Source: Ulva prolifera (lineage: Eukaryota > Chlorophyta > Ulvophyceae > Ulvales > Ulvaceae). From it: 64,000 nt of DNA. This document shows, piece by piece, positions 33,319-45,597 of this stretch. Made by a program: the position numbers and the translations under genes. Position 1 is the first letter of the stretch. The number at the start of each line of letters is the position of its first letter. The notes under the pieces were generated by a model that had not been told where the DNA came from, ran no database searches, and saw nothing but the letters and a program-made list of their open reading frames with translations. The stretch is taken from NCBI GenBank assembly GCA_023078555.1, contig CM041198.1, forward strand, positions 3,891,354 through 3,955,353, read 5' to 3'.

Positions 33319-35309
33319 ATGACGCAAATCAGCACACAACATGGAGACACGAAGTCCACACAGGCGTGTCACAACATTTCTTGTGTATGGGCGTCACTGG
33401 GGATGAACAAGGAAGCACCTTCGGGGTGGGCCAAGCTGCATGTTCAACCGCACCTGATTTGCTTGGCCTTCTGTATGACTGTGGTCTCCTACTGCCTCTC
33501 AGCTGCGATGCTCTACGCTGTCGGGCTTGCATGGCCAACACCTGTCATTCAAATCCCCTTCATCATCAGCACATCGACGATGGTCTGTGTGGCTGCATTG
33601 GTGTGGCGCGGCGGCCCTATGGTTGCAGCAGAGCCGATGGGGAGAGCAGCTGGAAGCATCTGCGCCATCTCTACCTTGTTCGTTATCACCGCCTCCTTCA
33701 CCGGGCCCGACAACTTTGTCCCTTTTAATAGCCAGCCTACCAATCTACTAGGCTGTGCTTGCCTCTTGCTCTCAATCTTTGCCAATGGAGCATTTGGAGG
33801 CAATGCTGCGGACCACCCCCCCCAGCCATACACTAGCTTAACTCCGCCTCTTGTCAACTCAGCATTTAGCACCCTCCGCTTCGTTGACACCTTCTCAGAC
33901 CTGGGCTTCGTCCGCATCCTCCTGCAGCAGGTGCGCCTTGCACCTGTTTGGCATATGTGGTCCCGTTAACCCGGAGTTGTCAATGTCCAATAGGATACGG
34001 CCCAGTAAACTCAGGTTCACTTTACTTTCCCTGTACCCTCAGGAGGCCTCTGCCACCTCATCCTGTTGATGCTGATGACCGTGACACGTAGCCAGTTTCA
34101 GTCCTCTGGTGCGGTGGCTGAAGACGTGCATGCCCTCCCATGGCACCAGGGACATCGCAGTGGACCATGTCTCATACATGCAGGGGCCGGAGTGCACGTG
34201 GTTTGAGGTTGCAGTGCCCTGCTCCCACTACACCCGCCTTGCCATCGCCGCCGGCTGCATCGCCGCGGTGAACGTGGCCCTCTCCGTTGCGGTCGCGATG
34301 CTCGGGGGCCAGCAGATGCTGTTCAGCAGCGCCGGCAACAGGTGCGCCCGGAGCCAGCGTTGCAACGCTGCTATCTTGAGCGGGACTGGAGAGTCTGTCC
34401 GGCCCGTGATGTAGCCCCAGACACCCGGAACTGTTGAATGTGATCAGGCTGGGCGGGATACCATGGCTGTGTAATCACGGAGGTGGCCCTGCTCTGCACA
34501 GCCGACAGCCTCATCGCGTTGCGCTGCCTTGAAGCGCACCTGCATGCCTGCATGATGTGGTCATTCGCGTCGCTGCAGCCCACAGGCTGCACATCCAGAT
34601 TGCTCAGAATGATTGAGCCGCCGATAGCCGACACCAGCGCCCGAAACGGCGAGGTACGCTGCTACAAATCATCGCAGCTTCGCCGGGCCGCGCCGAATCA
34701 TTGAGGCAGTTCTGAGGTCCTGGCTGCCGCACCTTTGAGACATGTCTTTTCCCACATTGCATCACCTCCTTGCCCGCCTTCGTGGTTGCCTCAACAACTG
34801 CACGAGTGCCGGCGCCAATGCCGCACCTGCCAGGGCATGCAGGCCGGTCCTTTCGACCCTGGCATGGGTGCTTTGCAGACGAGCAGTAGTACACCATATG
34901 TCTGCCCCATCTGCCAGGTCTAGCCAACCTTCAGACCGCCCTCACGGTGCCTGTGCTGCCCAGGTTCAAAGTCGCGGTCACAGTCAACACGATCATCATG
35001 CTGATGGAGGTCGGCAGCATCACCATCGCGGCGCTCAAGGTGTTTTCGGACCTGCAGCAGCCGGAGGGCGCCGCGACGCCGCGCCTGCGCCGCGAGGCCG
35101 CCTTTGCCATCGCCTCCTGCGCCTCCACCCTCACCGCCTTCTGCATCAACGTCCTCGGCATGCGACGGGTCTTTGGGTCGCTGCAGGGTGTGGCTGCGGG
35201 TGTGCGCGCGAGCCTGCAGGCGTACGGCGGCCGCCGTTCAGTCGTCGCCCCCGCCGCACAGCCACCCCCCGGCGGCTGCACTGCACCGCAGGGGGTTGCA
35301 CATGCATGA
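33319..35309 (+). CDS. Seven-helix membrane protein of unknown family, tandem copy 1
   Basis: Three exons (33319-33930, 34184-34341, 34964-35309) join in phase to 371 residues; a later ATG at 33403 would give 343. By eye there are about seven hydrophobic segments, near residues 46-68, 75-96, 108-127, 142-162, 222-250, 259-283 and 301-322. They are separated by conserved soluble motifs: GWAKLHVQPH before helix 1, WRGGP after helix 2, AADHPPQPY after helix 4, GPECTW in the loop before helix 5, and DLQQPEGAATPRLR between helices 6 and 7. There is no signal peptide, and the C-terminal tail is Ala/Pro/Gly-rich. A paralogue follows in the same orientation. I know no family with these motifs; transporter or receptor would be a guess. 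Intron 1 holds a SINE fragment. Confidence 0.75.
33950..34030 (+). mobile_element. SINE fragment in intron 1 of membrane protein copy 1
   Basis: ATATGTGGTCCCGTTAAC and TCAATGTCCAATAGGATACG match the 16-kb SINE body, and the fragment ends in TTTACTTT. It begins about 20 bp after the donor site of exon 1. Confidence 0.8.
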
Positions 35310-36642
35310 GACGACATGATCGAGCTGGAGTGACCGAGCAGCAGCTGGATGCCGTGTTGACATGCGGTGCATGGGGGTTGTCACTTGGAGTCGCAGACTC
35401 TTCGCAGAGACTCTTCGAGGTCTGGTCGCTTCGATGTGGGTGTCGGGGCTCCACAGGGCACGCAGCAGATGTTTGATTGATGTGGAACGGCGGCCCTGGT
35501 CTCAACTTGGCCGTGCAGCCGCACGTTGGAATTTTCAAGGTGTGCCAATGTGGTCGTTGCATGCCAAAACTTGCGGTAGATGTGTGGCAGATGTGTGGGT
35601 CCTGTGGCAACCGGGTGTGTTGCGGTATGTGAGCGATGGTGGTGGACTTCTGGATCGGACGGTCTGCAAACTGCAACGTTGGTGGCTGGAACTGGTCACA
35701 GACACCATAAAAGAAGCTTGAGGATTCCTTGCATTCGCTAGTATGCTTGGCAAGTGGAATCGGCGCATGGACAGACCCGAATGCCCAGCTTGGCTGACGA
35801 TGACGAGGTTAGTAGCACAAGTGTTTCCGGAAATGGTGCACATATACATTGGAGCTCATGCACACGTGACTTCTGAGTTGAGATCTGGTTCCTGTGATTG
35901 TGACGTCAGCTTGCCAGTGGATCCGGAATCACTAGGAACATTGATATGTGGCCATGTCTGCCTTTGGAGATGCTGCATTGACACACAGACGGTCTCCGAT
36001 CGCAATTGAGGCCGAATCTGTCTTTATCGAGCTGGGATTATCCGGAGGTCAGAGGAAAGAATTAGTGGCGTCGCTATTGTGGCCCCGAATCATTGATTCC
36101 GGCTGCATAATGCATGTACACCTGTCCGCTTCGGACAGCGCGCTTTCTAGCATGCTAGGGGACGATGCCATTGACCCAGTCACGTCTGGGAGGATTAACA
36201 TCGTTCCCAGACAACCTACGCATGTTTCACGAGGGAATGTCCCTGACGAGATGTCCACAGTCTTGTCCAGCCTTTGCGCGCTTCTCGTCGCCGCTCCCAC
36301 TGCAATGAACAGAGCTGCCCACATTGAGTACCTTCACGCATCACTGCGTTCTCGAGCCTAGCTCTGTAATGTGACTGTAAGCTGCGGCAACGGCCTCGGT
36401 CGTCGACGGCTTGGTGTCCGCTGCAGTGGGCTGGGTTAGACACAGGCATCTCCAATATCTCACAGATACAGCGAAGAATGCAGTTTTTTTATTCCACTGT
36501 ACTTTTCTGGCTGATCCAGTCGCTGCCGACGTGGTTCAGGGGCTGTGCCAATGGCATAGCATTCAGCCATCAACGATAGCTGTTGGCGCTCTGCCTATAA
36601 AACTGAGAGATGGTGCCTGAGTCATGCTCATAAATTCTGTAA
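35310..36642. other. Spacer between tandem membrane-protein genes
   Basis: It holds one plausible small gene (35954-36361). The rest has no recognisable coding or repeat content. Confidence 0.45.
35954..36361 (+). CDS. Small hypothetical protein
   Basis: An ATG frame of 135 residues (MSAFGDAALTHRRSPIAIEA to HASLRSRA) has a balanced composition without low complexity and no signal peptide or helix long enough to span a membrane. It lies on the same strand between the two membrane paralogues. No family is recognised; coding is supported only by its length and composition. Confidence 0.4.
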   Translation: MSAFGDAALTHRRSPIAIEAESVFIELGLSGGQRKELVASLLWPRIIDSGCIMHVHLSASDSALSSMLGDDAIDPVTSGRINIVPRQPTHVSRGNVPDEMSTVLSSLCALLVAAPTAMNRAAHIEYLHASLRSRA

Positions 36643-39504
36643 ATGTACTTGATGGCAATCGTCGCGGGCGAAGCAAGTACTGAAAGTTGTATGGGCCACG
36701 ACAGCCGAAAACAAGACGTGGACGATACGATGCCTAAGAAAGCACATCGAAAGTTCCCGAAAATCTGCATGGCATTGGGAATGTCCGATGACGCTCGTGT
36801 CGGCTGGGCTAAAGTGCATATCCAGCCTCACCGATGCTGCGTAGCCTATTTTGCGGGCATTGGGACCTTCTGCCTCTCATCCTGGGTCATGTACGGTGTT
36901 GGAATTCCATGGGCAACACCGATCATGCACATACCGTGTGTCATAACTGTGTCGGCTGCATCTTGTATGGCTGCACTACTATGGCGGGGCGGTCCTTTGG
37001 CTGCAGGAAACCCAGCTTGTAAAGCTGCAATGGGCATTTGCGGCACGTCAAACGTCATCCTCGCAACCACATCTTTCTTAGGGCCCGACGAGCTTGTGCC
37101 ATTCCAGAGCAGGCTTGTCAACATCTTGGGCAGTGCATGCACCATGTTCTGTTCCTTCGCTTCCTGTCTACTTGGCGGAAGCGCTGCTGACCACCCAGCT
37201 GAGCCTTATCGCAGCCTGCTCCCTCCTCTTCTGACTGCGACCTTCAGCACCATCCGATGCGTTGACACTGATGTGGGCTTCGTCCGTATCCTCCTGCAGC
37301 AAGTGCGCCCTCGCCATGCCACCACCTCAACTGCTGCACCCCTCTCAAACTGCCATGCGAGCCAGCCAGGTAGCAGCTTTGTGACCATCCGCTTAGCAAC
37401 GATGCCGAAGATGACCACAGCGAACAATGACTGTTTGTTGCATGCACCAGTAGCAGGCATGCATGTTGGCGTGCTGAATATAGCTGCTGTTCAAGCGCAT
37501 GTACTGCTACGCTTCTCGCGTGCCCTTCGCCCTCTAGCTCGCACCACACATCTCATCTCTACCTCACTCATTGCAGCTGTCTCTGCTGAGACTCAGCTGC
37601 AGGGAATTGAGTGCATGCCGGTGAGGAATTTCATCAGGTGCAGTGCTTTGGCGGGTCACGCTCGAGTCGTCCACATCCCAGTCCCTGCAGTGCTGGCTCT
37701 ACCTTAGTACACCTCGTAACTGACATCTGCTGTTGGCGCCTGGTATCTGTGAGATCAGTGTGGCAGTTGTGGTAGCTGCAATGGTGTTGGTGCCGACAAA
37801 TCACCATGCTGTGGGGAATCCTAGCCCATCCTTGTGGACTGTGGAGAGCTTGGGCGCCCGTCAGTCTGGCCACAAATGCAACATCAGTGTCATACCGTTA
37901 CACCTGCGGCTCATGCGTGCAGGGGCCGGGGTGCACGTGGTTTGGGGCCGCGGCGCCCTGCTCCCTCTACACCCGCCTCGCCGTCGCCACCGGCTGCATC
38001 GTCGCGGTCAACACGGCGGCACATTGACCGGCGGACAGCGCCACATTGACCGGCCGGCTGCACCGCCGCGGTCAACGTGGCGCTCTTGGCCTCAGTGACC
38101 CTCGCCGTGGGCCAGGCAACGCTGATCAGCAGCGCTGGAAGCTTGTGCGCCCCGAGCTTGCCCTCAATCGCTGCCCTGCTGTGTCGAGGCTGTCATGCTA
38201 GAGCACGCGTGACCTGCAAGGCCAGGGCTTGGCAATGTCACATCAATGTACAACATCTCGGTCCATTGTTTGGCAAAGCAACTACTCAAATCAACCAGCA
38301 TACAGCAACGACCGGCATCCATGTGAGGAGCAACTGCCACCTCTCACTCCAGCCGATGAGCCAGACAACAAATTTTACATACCTTCGATGGCGATGTCAC
38401 ATGCCTTCGATCAGAGGGCTCGGGCTCCACCGCGTGCGCGCAAAGCTCAGCCGCCCGCTCCCCTGCAGCGCTGCAGTGGGCAGGGATTGTGCCTGGTGGC
38501 TACTGGCTGGAGCGTTTCGTGGCGCAGTGCTTGCCTGCCATGATCAGATACATGGTAGCTGGATGCGGTGAGTGCATGCCAATATGTAGCTTGGACGCCT
38601 CGTTCGGTCCTGAGGTTTGGAGTCGACAACGTCCCTGTGAATATGGCTAAACCTTGTTCATGTAATTGAGCATACATGTGAACATACATATTTCGTTGAC
38701 AGGTGTTGCCGGTAGGGCTGTGGTGCGAGCGTGTGCCCGGCCCAGTGCCATGAATGAGTGAATTGGTTTGCGAACAATTTCCAAGAACCGGTAGCATGCC
38801 CGGCCTCTGTCCTTTGTAACCACATACATACTCGTGTGTGGCATGTTATCGGCCTCCAACTGCAAGTACACATGCAGCGGCATTACTGCAATGCATGCAC
38901 TGTATCACGCATGCGTGTCTTCATGCGTGTCACCTGCTCTGACCACCACCACGGCCAGCCGCATCGCCACCTGGAGCCCGGATTCCACCTTGAGGTGACG
39001 TGGCCTCACAGCCATTGATACGGTGTGCCTGACGCCGCCACATGTGCAGAACAGCCACAGCGCCGGCGCTGCAGGTTCAGAGTCGCGGTCACGGCCAACA
39101 CGGCCATCATGCTCTGCCAGCTCGGCGGCATCACCATCACGGCGCTCAAGGTGTTCTCGGACCTGCAGCAGCCGGAGGGCGCCGCGACGCCGCGCCTGCG
39201 CTGCGAGGCCGCCTTTGCCGTCGCCTCCTGCGCCTCCACCCTCGCCAGCTTCTGCGCCAACGTCTTCGGCATGCGCGGCGTGTTTGACACGCTGCGGGCG
39301 GCAGCCGTCAGCGTGCGCGCGAGTGTAGCATCGGCTGTGCGCCGCCGCTCTGCCGTCGCCCCCGTCGATGACAGCGCCGCACCGCCACCCCCGGGCAGCT
39401 GCGGGCAGCCGCCATATGTGGCACGTCTGCCAGATAGCACGGTGCAGGTGGAGTCATCGGGCAGCAGAGGAGAGCCCCATGCGGATCTGTGGTTGTGGGA
39501 GTAG
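36643..39504 (+). CDS. Seven-helix membrane protein, tandem copy 2, frame-disrupted in exon 2
   Basis: The exon plan is the same as copy 1: 36643-37302, 37923-38144 and 39075-39504. Shared motifs are GWAKVHIQPH, WRGGP, AADHPAEPY, GPGCTW and DLQQPEGAATPRLR. Exon 1 has diverged widely from copy 1, while exon 3 is close to identical in DNA. Exon 2 carries a 64-bp repeated segment (unit CGGCTGCAYCGYCGCGGTCA starting at 37991 and 38055), which shifts the frame and introduces a stop. The unit has no GT-AG ends, so it is not an obvious intron. Either this copy is a recent pseudogene, or the duplication is an assembly error. The C-terminal tail is longer than in copy 1. Confidence 0.65.
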
Positions 39505-39610
39505 TCATGTGTTGGCGTTAAAGCGGAGCACATGGGACGGCAGCTTGTGGATGTGGATGCATGTGTATACGCATGCGTAGCTGCAAAGACATCTCCACTT
39601 GGACGTTGAC

Positions 39611-40000
39611 ATGTCCAAAATCAGGGACCGAAAGAGGCATCAAAGCTCCATGCCGCCGCAGACTCTGACTTGCACCACAGACTGCACCGAAACTGGCCAA
39701 CACTTTGGCGGCTTTGATGATTGTGTTGGCGCCAGACCAGCAACGAAAATGGATTCTGCATTTGCAAAATGGCCTGACGAACTCTGTACAGAACTCTGTG
39801 GAGAGCACGTGCTAGCATGGCTCAGCTCACGTGCTCTGCATGGCCTCCGTCGGTCTCGAACAGCCACATACAGTGTGTGGCGTGCCACGGGTGTGCCAAT
39901 CTGGACCAGTACGGTCATACGCAGCAGCTGTTGTGCTGTGAGGCGCGCTTGTGGGCCCTGTGGCATGCAATCAATCTTTGCATTGGTGGTGGAGCAGTAG
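39611..40000 (+). CDS. Hypothetical ORF with a weak F-box-like segment
   Basis: An ATG frame of 129 residues contains WPDELCTELCGEHVLAWLSS followed by a W/R-rich stretch (TYSVWRATGVPIW), which loosely follows the LPxEL...L...W spacing of F-box helices. The rest is unremarkable and the frame may run into an intron. The F-box reading is an inference from spacing only. Confidence 0.3.
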   Translation: MSKIRDRKRHQSSMPPQTLTCTTDCTETGQHFGGFDDCVGARPATKMDSAFAKWPDELCTELCGEHVLAWLSSRALHGLRRSRTATYSVWRATGVPIWTSTVIRSSCCAVRRACGPCGMQSIFALVVEQ

Positions 40001-40459
40001 GGTCTAGGAACTCGGCCTCGCAATGTGACTGGACAAGCTGCGATCGCAAATGCAATCACAGGCGTATGCATTGAAGACCATTTTCGTTGCTGGTCTGCTG
40101 GGCATTTCAGACGACTTCGGATCACTGGCGCAGGCATGTGTTTGGCGTGTGATCTGTGGCGATCGATGATAAATGTCCAGAGTTTTTAACTTTGGCTGGA
40201 TGCGGTGTACATTGTTACTGCACTGCGCCGGCGCTGTGACGGCTTGTGCACGAGAAGACGTGCTGCAAATGTAAGCATTAGCCTTCGACCAGCAGGGTCT
40301 GCACGGTCTGACGAGCAGACCTGCTCTCATACTGCCAGGGCGCCGGGTGGCAAGGGCCAGTATAGTCTTGGCGGCGCCGCAGCTGTGAACAAGCTGGCCA
40401 TCTGATACACGCCATGTGATACAACAACACAGCAGCACAAGCTGCTGTATTCTGCTTGA

Positions 40460-40714
40460 ATGCCTGATTCATCTGATGCCCGCTACTCGTCTGTCCTAAC
40501 CACCATGCTCAGGTCCGCCCAGTCCCCTTCTTCCACTGCTCCTGGCGTCCACGCCGCTGCCAACCTGCTAGACCCCAACACCTCCAGTGACGATCTAGCC
40601 CTGCTTCGTGCTGTCCCTACAGCTGCGGCTCCAGGCCCCTCCATCTCGGCTGGTTCAATCGATGCCAGAGATCGGCAGGGCGGTGGGCGGGTGCGATCCT
40701 ATCTAAGCGGTTGA
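40460..40714 (+). CDS. Small Ala/Ser/Pro-rich hypothetical ORF
   Basis: An ATG frame of 84 residues (MPDSSDARYSSVLTTMLRSA to RVRSYLSG). The Ser/Ala/Pro-rich character suggests a disordered peptide or a first exon. No family is recognised. Confidence 0.3.
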   Translation: MPDSSDARYSSVLTTMLRSAQSPSSTAPGVHAAANLLDPNTSSDDLALLRAVPTAAAPGPSISAGSIDARDRQGGGRVRSYLSG

Positions 40715-41874
40715 CGTCACTTCATTTGGCACAGAGAATACAGCGTGCCTGTACAGAAAATCAGCCTAGCATTGTGCAGGTTATGAGTTGTTTGTCTGTT
40801 CTGTGCCCAGCACGCTGTCTGCGCTTTCTTGCTGGCTGGCTTGTTTCTTGTGCAGCAGGCTGCTGCTAGTCTGCCCTTGTCTAGTCTGCCCATCACCAAG
40901 AGAAATCTGTCGCAGCTCATTCTTTTGCTTTGCATCATTGCAGTGAAGAAGTCCGTTTGGCATTTAGATCCGGTACGAATGGTCAGCTGTACTTCTCATT
41001 GTATTCTGTGATGACCAGACAGCAGCATGATGAAGACGTTCATGCATATGAAATGCTACACTGCACATTGGCAAGTTCGTCAGTTCTCACCCAACCCTCA
41101 CCTCTTCACAGTGACATGGAGAGCACACTATATTGCGATTCTTCTGCGTTGTCAAGGTTACAGTGTCAGTGGCCTGTGTAAGCTGATCCTGCAACCACAC
41201 AGGCGCAATACCGCCACCCTTCTATGTGATCTCAAGTGACCAGATCACACTGTGGAGCAGACTCTGCATGCCTATTGCATGGTCTGTGCCAAGCATCTGT
41301 GTGACACACAGGTTCCGTGACGCTTTTCGCTCGGCACTGCCTGGCACTCAGCGCTCAATACTACAACACCCCCAGCTCGCTCCTGGTGTATGCTGCACTT
41401 CCACATCTTGTTGCAGTATGCATGTCTGGGGGCTGCGGCATATGACCTTGAACACCCAGGCCACTACTCTGCGGCTGGATGCTTCGCCGTTGCCCTCAAC
41501 TCTTGAACTGGACGCATGCTGCCCCAAGCACACCCGCACCCCCGCCAGCACACATCGTCCCATAAAGTGCATACATGCACTCATGACTCAGCCAGCTGCC
41601 CGCGGCATCCCTCAACTGCCTGTGCCAACCTTGGCGAGGCAGTTCACACAACGCCGCCTCCCGGTCACACAGTCCGTCGCAATCGTGCGCACGCGGGTGA
41701 TCTGAATGCGTCTCGCCCACTGCTGCAGCGAGGCGCAAGGACACCCCACGCGCAGAAGCCTGCACTGTTGCTGGTCTCTCGAGCGCAGCTGCGGGCCCTC
41801 GTTGAGAGCCGGTGCCCCCCACCCGGCTATGTGAAAATATGCACCGGGTACCGTGCGTTTCACGGAGCAGCAGC

Positions 41875-44800
41875 TTAAAAGAGGCCGCCGCCCTGGGCGC
41901 GCTCCTTCTCGTACTGCTCAAAGTACTGGTACACGATCGTCACGGCGAGGAGGATGCCGGTGCCGGAGCCGATGGCGCCAAAGAGGTCAGCGATGATGGT
42001 GAGCGCGCCGATGCACATGCCGCCAAAGGCTGCAGCAGTCGGGATGTACGAGTTGAGCACCTGCAGCCAAACAATCGCCGGTCAGTGATGTGTTGTGGCA
42101 GATGTTTATCAGAAGGAGGGCATGTTGAGACGATAGCTTGCTGACATGGACACCGCAAGTGTCGCTTTGCCTGTGGGCGACTGATTGTCGCAAGCATGGG
42201 CCGGTGCATCGCAGACTGACGAGACAGACTCCAACACAACAGAAGGAGGCGCATGGGACCCATACGCCCACTTGCCACACACTGCGGCCACCAGCGGAGC
42301 GTTTGTGCCAACACCATCAACACAAGAGCCCACAAAGCACACAAGGAACTGCCATCAGCTGAAAGCATAATACAGTCAGCAAAATCAACACGTGAGGGCT
42401 TGGCAATCGCGGACCACTACCCGAGGCAACACCACCAGTGTGCTCATGTGGGCCTAGCAAACCTCCTGGCACACAGCACCAGGAAGCGGAGGCACGGCCA
42501 CGCACCTTGCGGAGGGAGGTGACGGAGTCGCGGTGGCCCTGCACGAAGTACGACTGGTCCTTCAGCTGCTTCGCGACGTCGTTCGCAGACGAGCCGCTGA
42601 CCTCGATCCACGTCTTGGAGAACAGCGCGCACGCGGCGAGCATGAAGGCGGTGTAGAAGATGGCGTGCAGGGGGTTGGCCGCGACGTCCTCGAGGGAGTG
42701 CGGCGGCGAGAGGTAGAACACAAGGCCGCCACTGGGGGCCATGTAGTTGCCCATCCTGCACATGCGCGCGGCCAAATGATGATGATGATGATAGCTGCGA
42801 ACCCGATGTGAGGCTGCGGGCCGTCAGATTCAACGGCGCAGTGGCCGGCAGCGAGCGTTGCTACACACGAGGATCGCATGTTTCGAGCGGGCGCTGCGGC
42901 TGGCAAGAGGAGGCCGGAAGAGGTGGCGCCAACGCCATGTGTGCCGACCCTCGCATGCTCACCCCTCACAGCCAGGAGCTACTTCTATGGACGAGACGAT
43001 GAGTGGTAGGGAGCACTCCCGTTTTGCTGTGTGACCGTGTGCTGGCGTTGTGTACATGGTGTCCATAACGCCTGTTTGATGCCGCGATTGCGCTAGATGC
43101 CGAACAAGGGGACTTGTCCCCCGCATGTCATCAGCCACAGGGGTGACACGCAGCACACGATGATGCACAGCACAAAGCGACAGGGCGTGGGGGCGGGGGG
43201 ACGCACTCGAACTCCTGCCACCGGCCGAGGAGGCGCACGAGGAAGAAGTTGGGGAAGCGCTTGTAGAGCATCTGCGAGATGAAGTAGAGGTTGCTGACGA
43301 GGGCGGACTGCAGGATGATGGGCATGTTCGAGGTGTAGAAGAGCTTGATCGGGTAGTTGATGGACTGGCCGCGGTTGCGCTTGCTGCGGATGGGGAGGTC
43401 GACCCGGAAGCCCTGCACGGTGGCGGTGGGGCCGTAAGGAAAAGGCGGTGTGGTGCGAGCGGACATGCAGCTGGCACGCCCGGCTGTGTGTTGTGACTCA
43501 GGTTTGAGTGACTGTGTCCCACTGAATCTCTGTGCAGACCATGAAGTCTGAGCACCACAACCTTAGAGAAGAGCTGCCATAGGGGCACGACAAATGTCCA
43601 CATATCCGTGCGCAAAAGCGTAAAAATACGGATTGAGGCCTCAGCCCAGGTAAGAACAGCATCATCATCCCAGACGGCTGTTCTTGCATGGCGACAGGCA
43701 TCGCCGATGGCAGCGTTGACAGGTGCCAGGGCCACGTGACTCACCTGGAAGTAGACGACGATCATGAAGATGACAACTGTCGCGATCAGCGACGAGACGT
43801 TGGGCAGGTTGCTGCGGTAGAACGCATCCTTCAGCGCTTTGAGCTTGTCGTTCCGGGTCAGCACGAAGTGGAACAGAGCGATGATGGCGCCCTCAAACTC
43901 TGTGCCACGGGCACTCTGGATGGTGTAGGGCGAGAAGGCCTTCCAAATGATGTTCTCACAGATGTTGGTGGCAATGAAGAGGGAGATCGCAGAGCCCATG
44001 CCGTAGCCCTTCTTGAGGAGCTCGTCCAGGCAGAGCACAATGATTCCGGCAACGCTGAGCTGCACAGGCAATGGGCAGGTGAATGTGATGTTGAAGAACC
44101 AATTGCAAGACAACAGTGCCACGCGTGACATTTTCAGCAGATGATTGCAGAGCCATGCTAAGAGACTGCATGAATGAATAGTGCCCTTTTTCCGTTTGGA
44201 TCACAGGCAGTAACGAAGACACTAGACAAGTGATGCATCGGTATCATGGCCATCGGTGCCTGCTGGTATGTCTGACTCGTCAGCCTGTGCAAAGAAGCCC
44301 GAGCCACGATCTAGGCGTATCGCTCGCTGAACATGGTGCGTCAAAGGAACCCAACCCCGTGCAAGTAAGCGTGTATTCAGAATTGAGATTGTAGAGACTT
44401 GTAGACGCAGTATCGCTGAGAATCATGGGCTGCGAATTTTGCTGTGACGGCTTTGTCGATGACTGAGGTAGCCAACGAACATTGCACCAGGTCACAACGG
44501 TACACAGCGCAAATTGCAACGTGCAGTTTGACAACAACACAGGTATCCATAACTCAAACAAGGCCCTTCAAAGCTCGGTGTTGCCTAGCCGGTCATGCAA
44601 GATGGTGCAACTGTGTGCAGGCCCTGAGAGCATGTCGATAACAGCCAACAGATTTCTGCTGAATCTGGACATGTGTGACGACAGAATAGTTTCACATGCG
44701 AGAGGTTGATCAAGCATTTCAATGTATAGTGACAGCGTTGTTGTGTGATGAGGGGTCAATCCAAGACGTCATGCCACATAACCATGTTCAGTCTTCGCCG

Positions 44801-45597
44801 ATGCATCCTCGTGCGCGAAACTGGTCAGTGCGCAGAACAACAAAGCAGTTAGGTTCAAAGTTGAGTGCGATACATCTGCATGCAGATTCGAGGGCTTGGT
44901 CAAAATAGTTCGCAGTGATACCGGTCAGCCCCGCTGAGCCCCGGCCCCACACGGGGCTCGGACATAGACCTCCGTTGAACACCGCTGTGGAAGAAACGGC
45001 TGAACAGGCACGCACACGAGCACAGTAACGGACCTGAATGACGATAAGGATAGCAATTCCGATTCCGAGCTCGCGGACGTCTCCATACATTCCGGAAACG
45101 ACGTATGCGATAGCCTGTCCGACGGTAATCAAGAATCCAAGAAGCTTCTCAGCGCCGTGCCTGTATACTCATCGAAGCTTGATATGCACTTGCCGGTGCG
45201 GTGGCAAAGTACGGCAACAATTGAAATCCTCCAGGAAACGCTCGTTGAACGGTGCTTACATTAGGTCCACGTCGCTCTTCACGCTTGTATCGATGTCTAG
45301 CAGCTTGCTACCAACTAAAAGTTGGATGACAAGACCTGAGGTGATAATTGGCGAAATTCCCAGCTCCATGGTGGTGCCTCGAGAGGAGGCAAAGATCGCA
45401 CGGACCCAGTACATGGGATCGGCCTGATTGGTTGTGCGAATCCCAAATAGTGGAAGCCGAGAGCAGACAAGGTAGATGAGAAGCGAAACGACAGTGTAAC
45501 CGGCACGCTGTGTGAACGGCACTCGCTTCTCGGGAGGCGCCACATCAGGAAGCACCGCAAGGAACGGGCGAACAAGGTTAAGAATACGGAATGACAT
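41875..45597 (-). CDS. SEC61A: Sec61 alpha, ER protein translocon channel
   Basis: Sec61 alpha forms the ten-helix protein-conducting channel of the ER membrane, with Sec61 beta and gamma. Six exons join in phase: 45597-45260, 45160-45034, 44059-43745, 43412-43207, 42755-42506 and 42060-41875, giving 473 residues against about 476 in animals. Conserved stretches include LASNRGT-type [91 protein letters not shown] and [23 protein letters not shown]. The ATG opens with the typical [17 protein letters not shown]. All introns are GT-AG. Exon 1 uses mixed third bases, whereas exons 4-6 are almost purely G/C at third positions. Confidence 0.97.

Larger units (their letters stand above)
39505..41874. 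other. 2.4-kb stretch with only small hypothetical frames
   Basis: Two plus-strand candidates are listed separately (39611-40000, 40460-40714). A further frame at 41226-41705 shows no recognisable content. No repeats or RNA genes were recognised. Confidence 0.4.
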
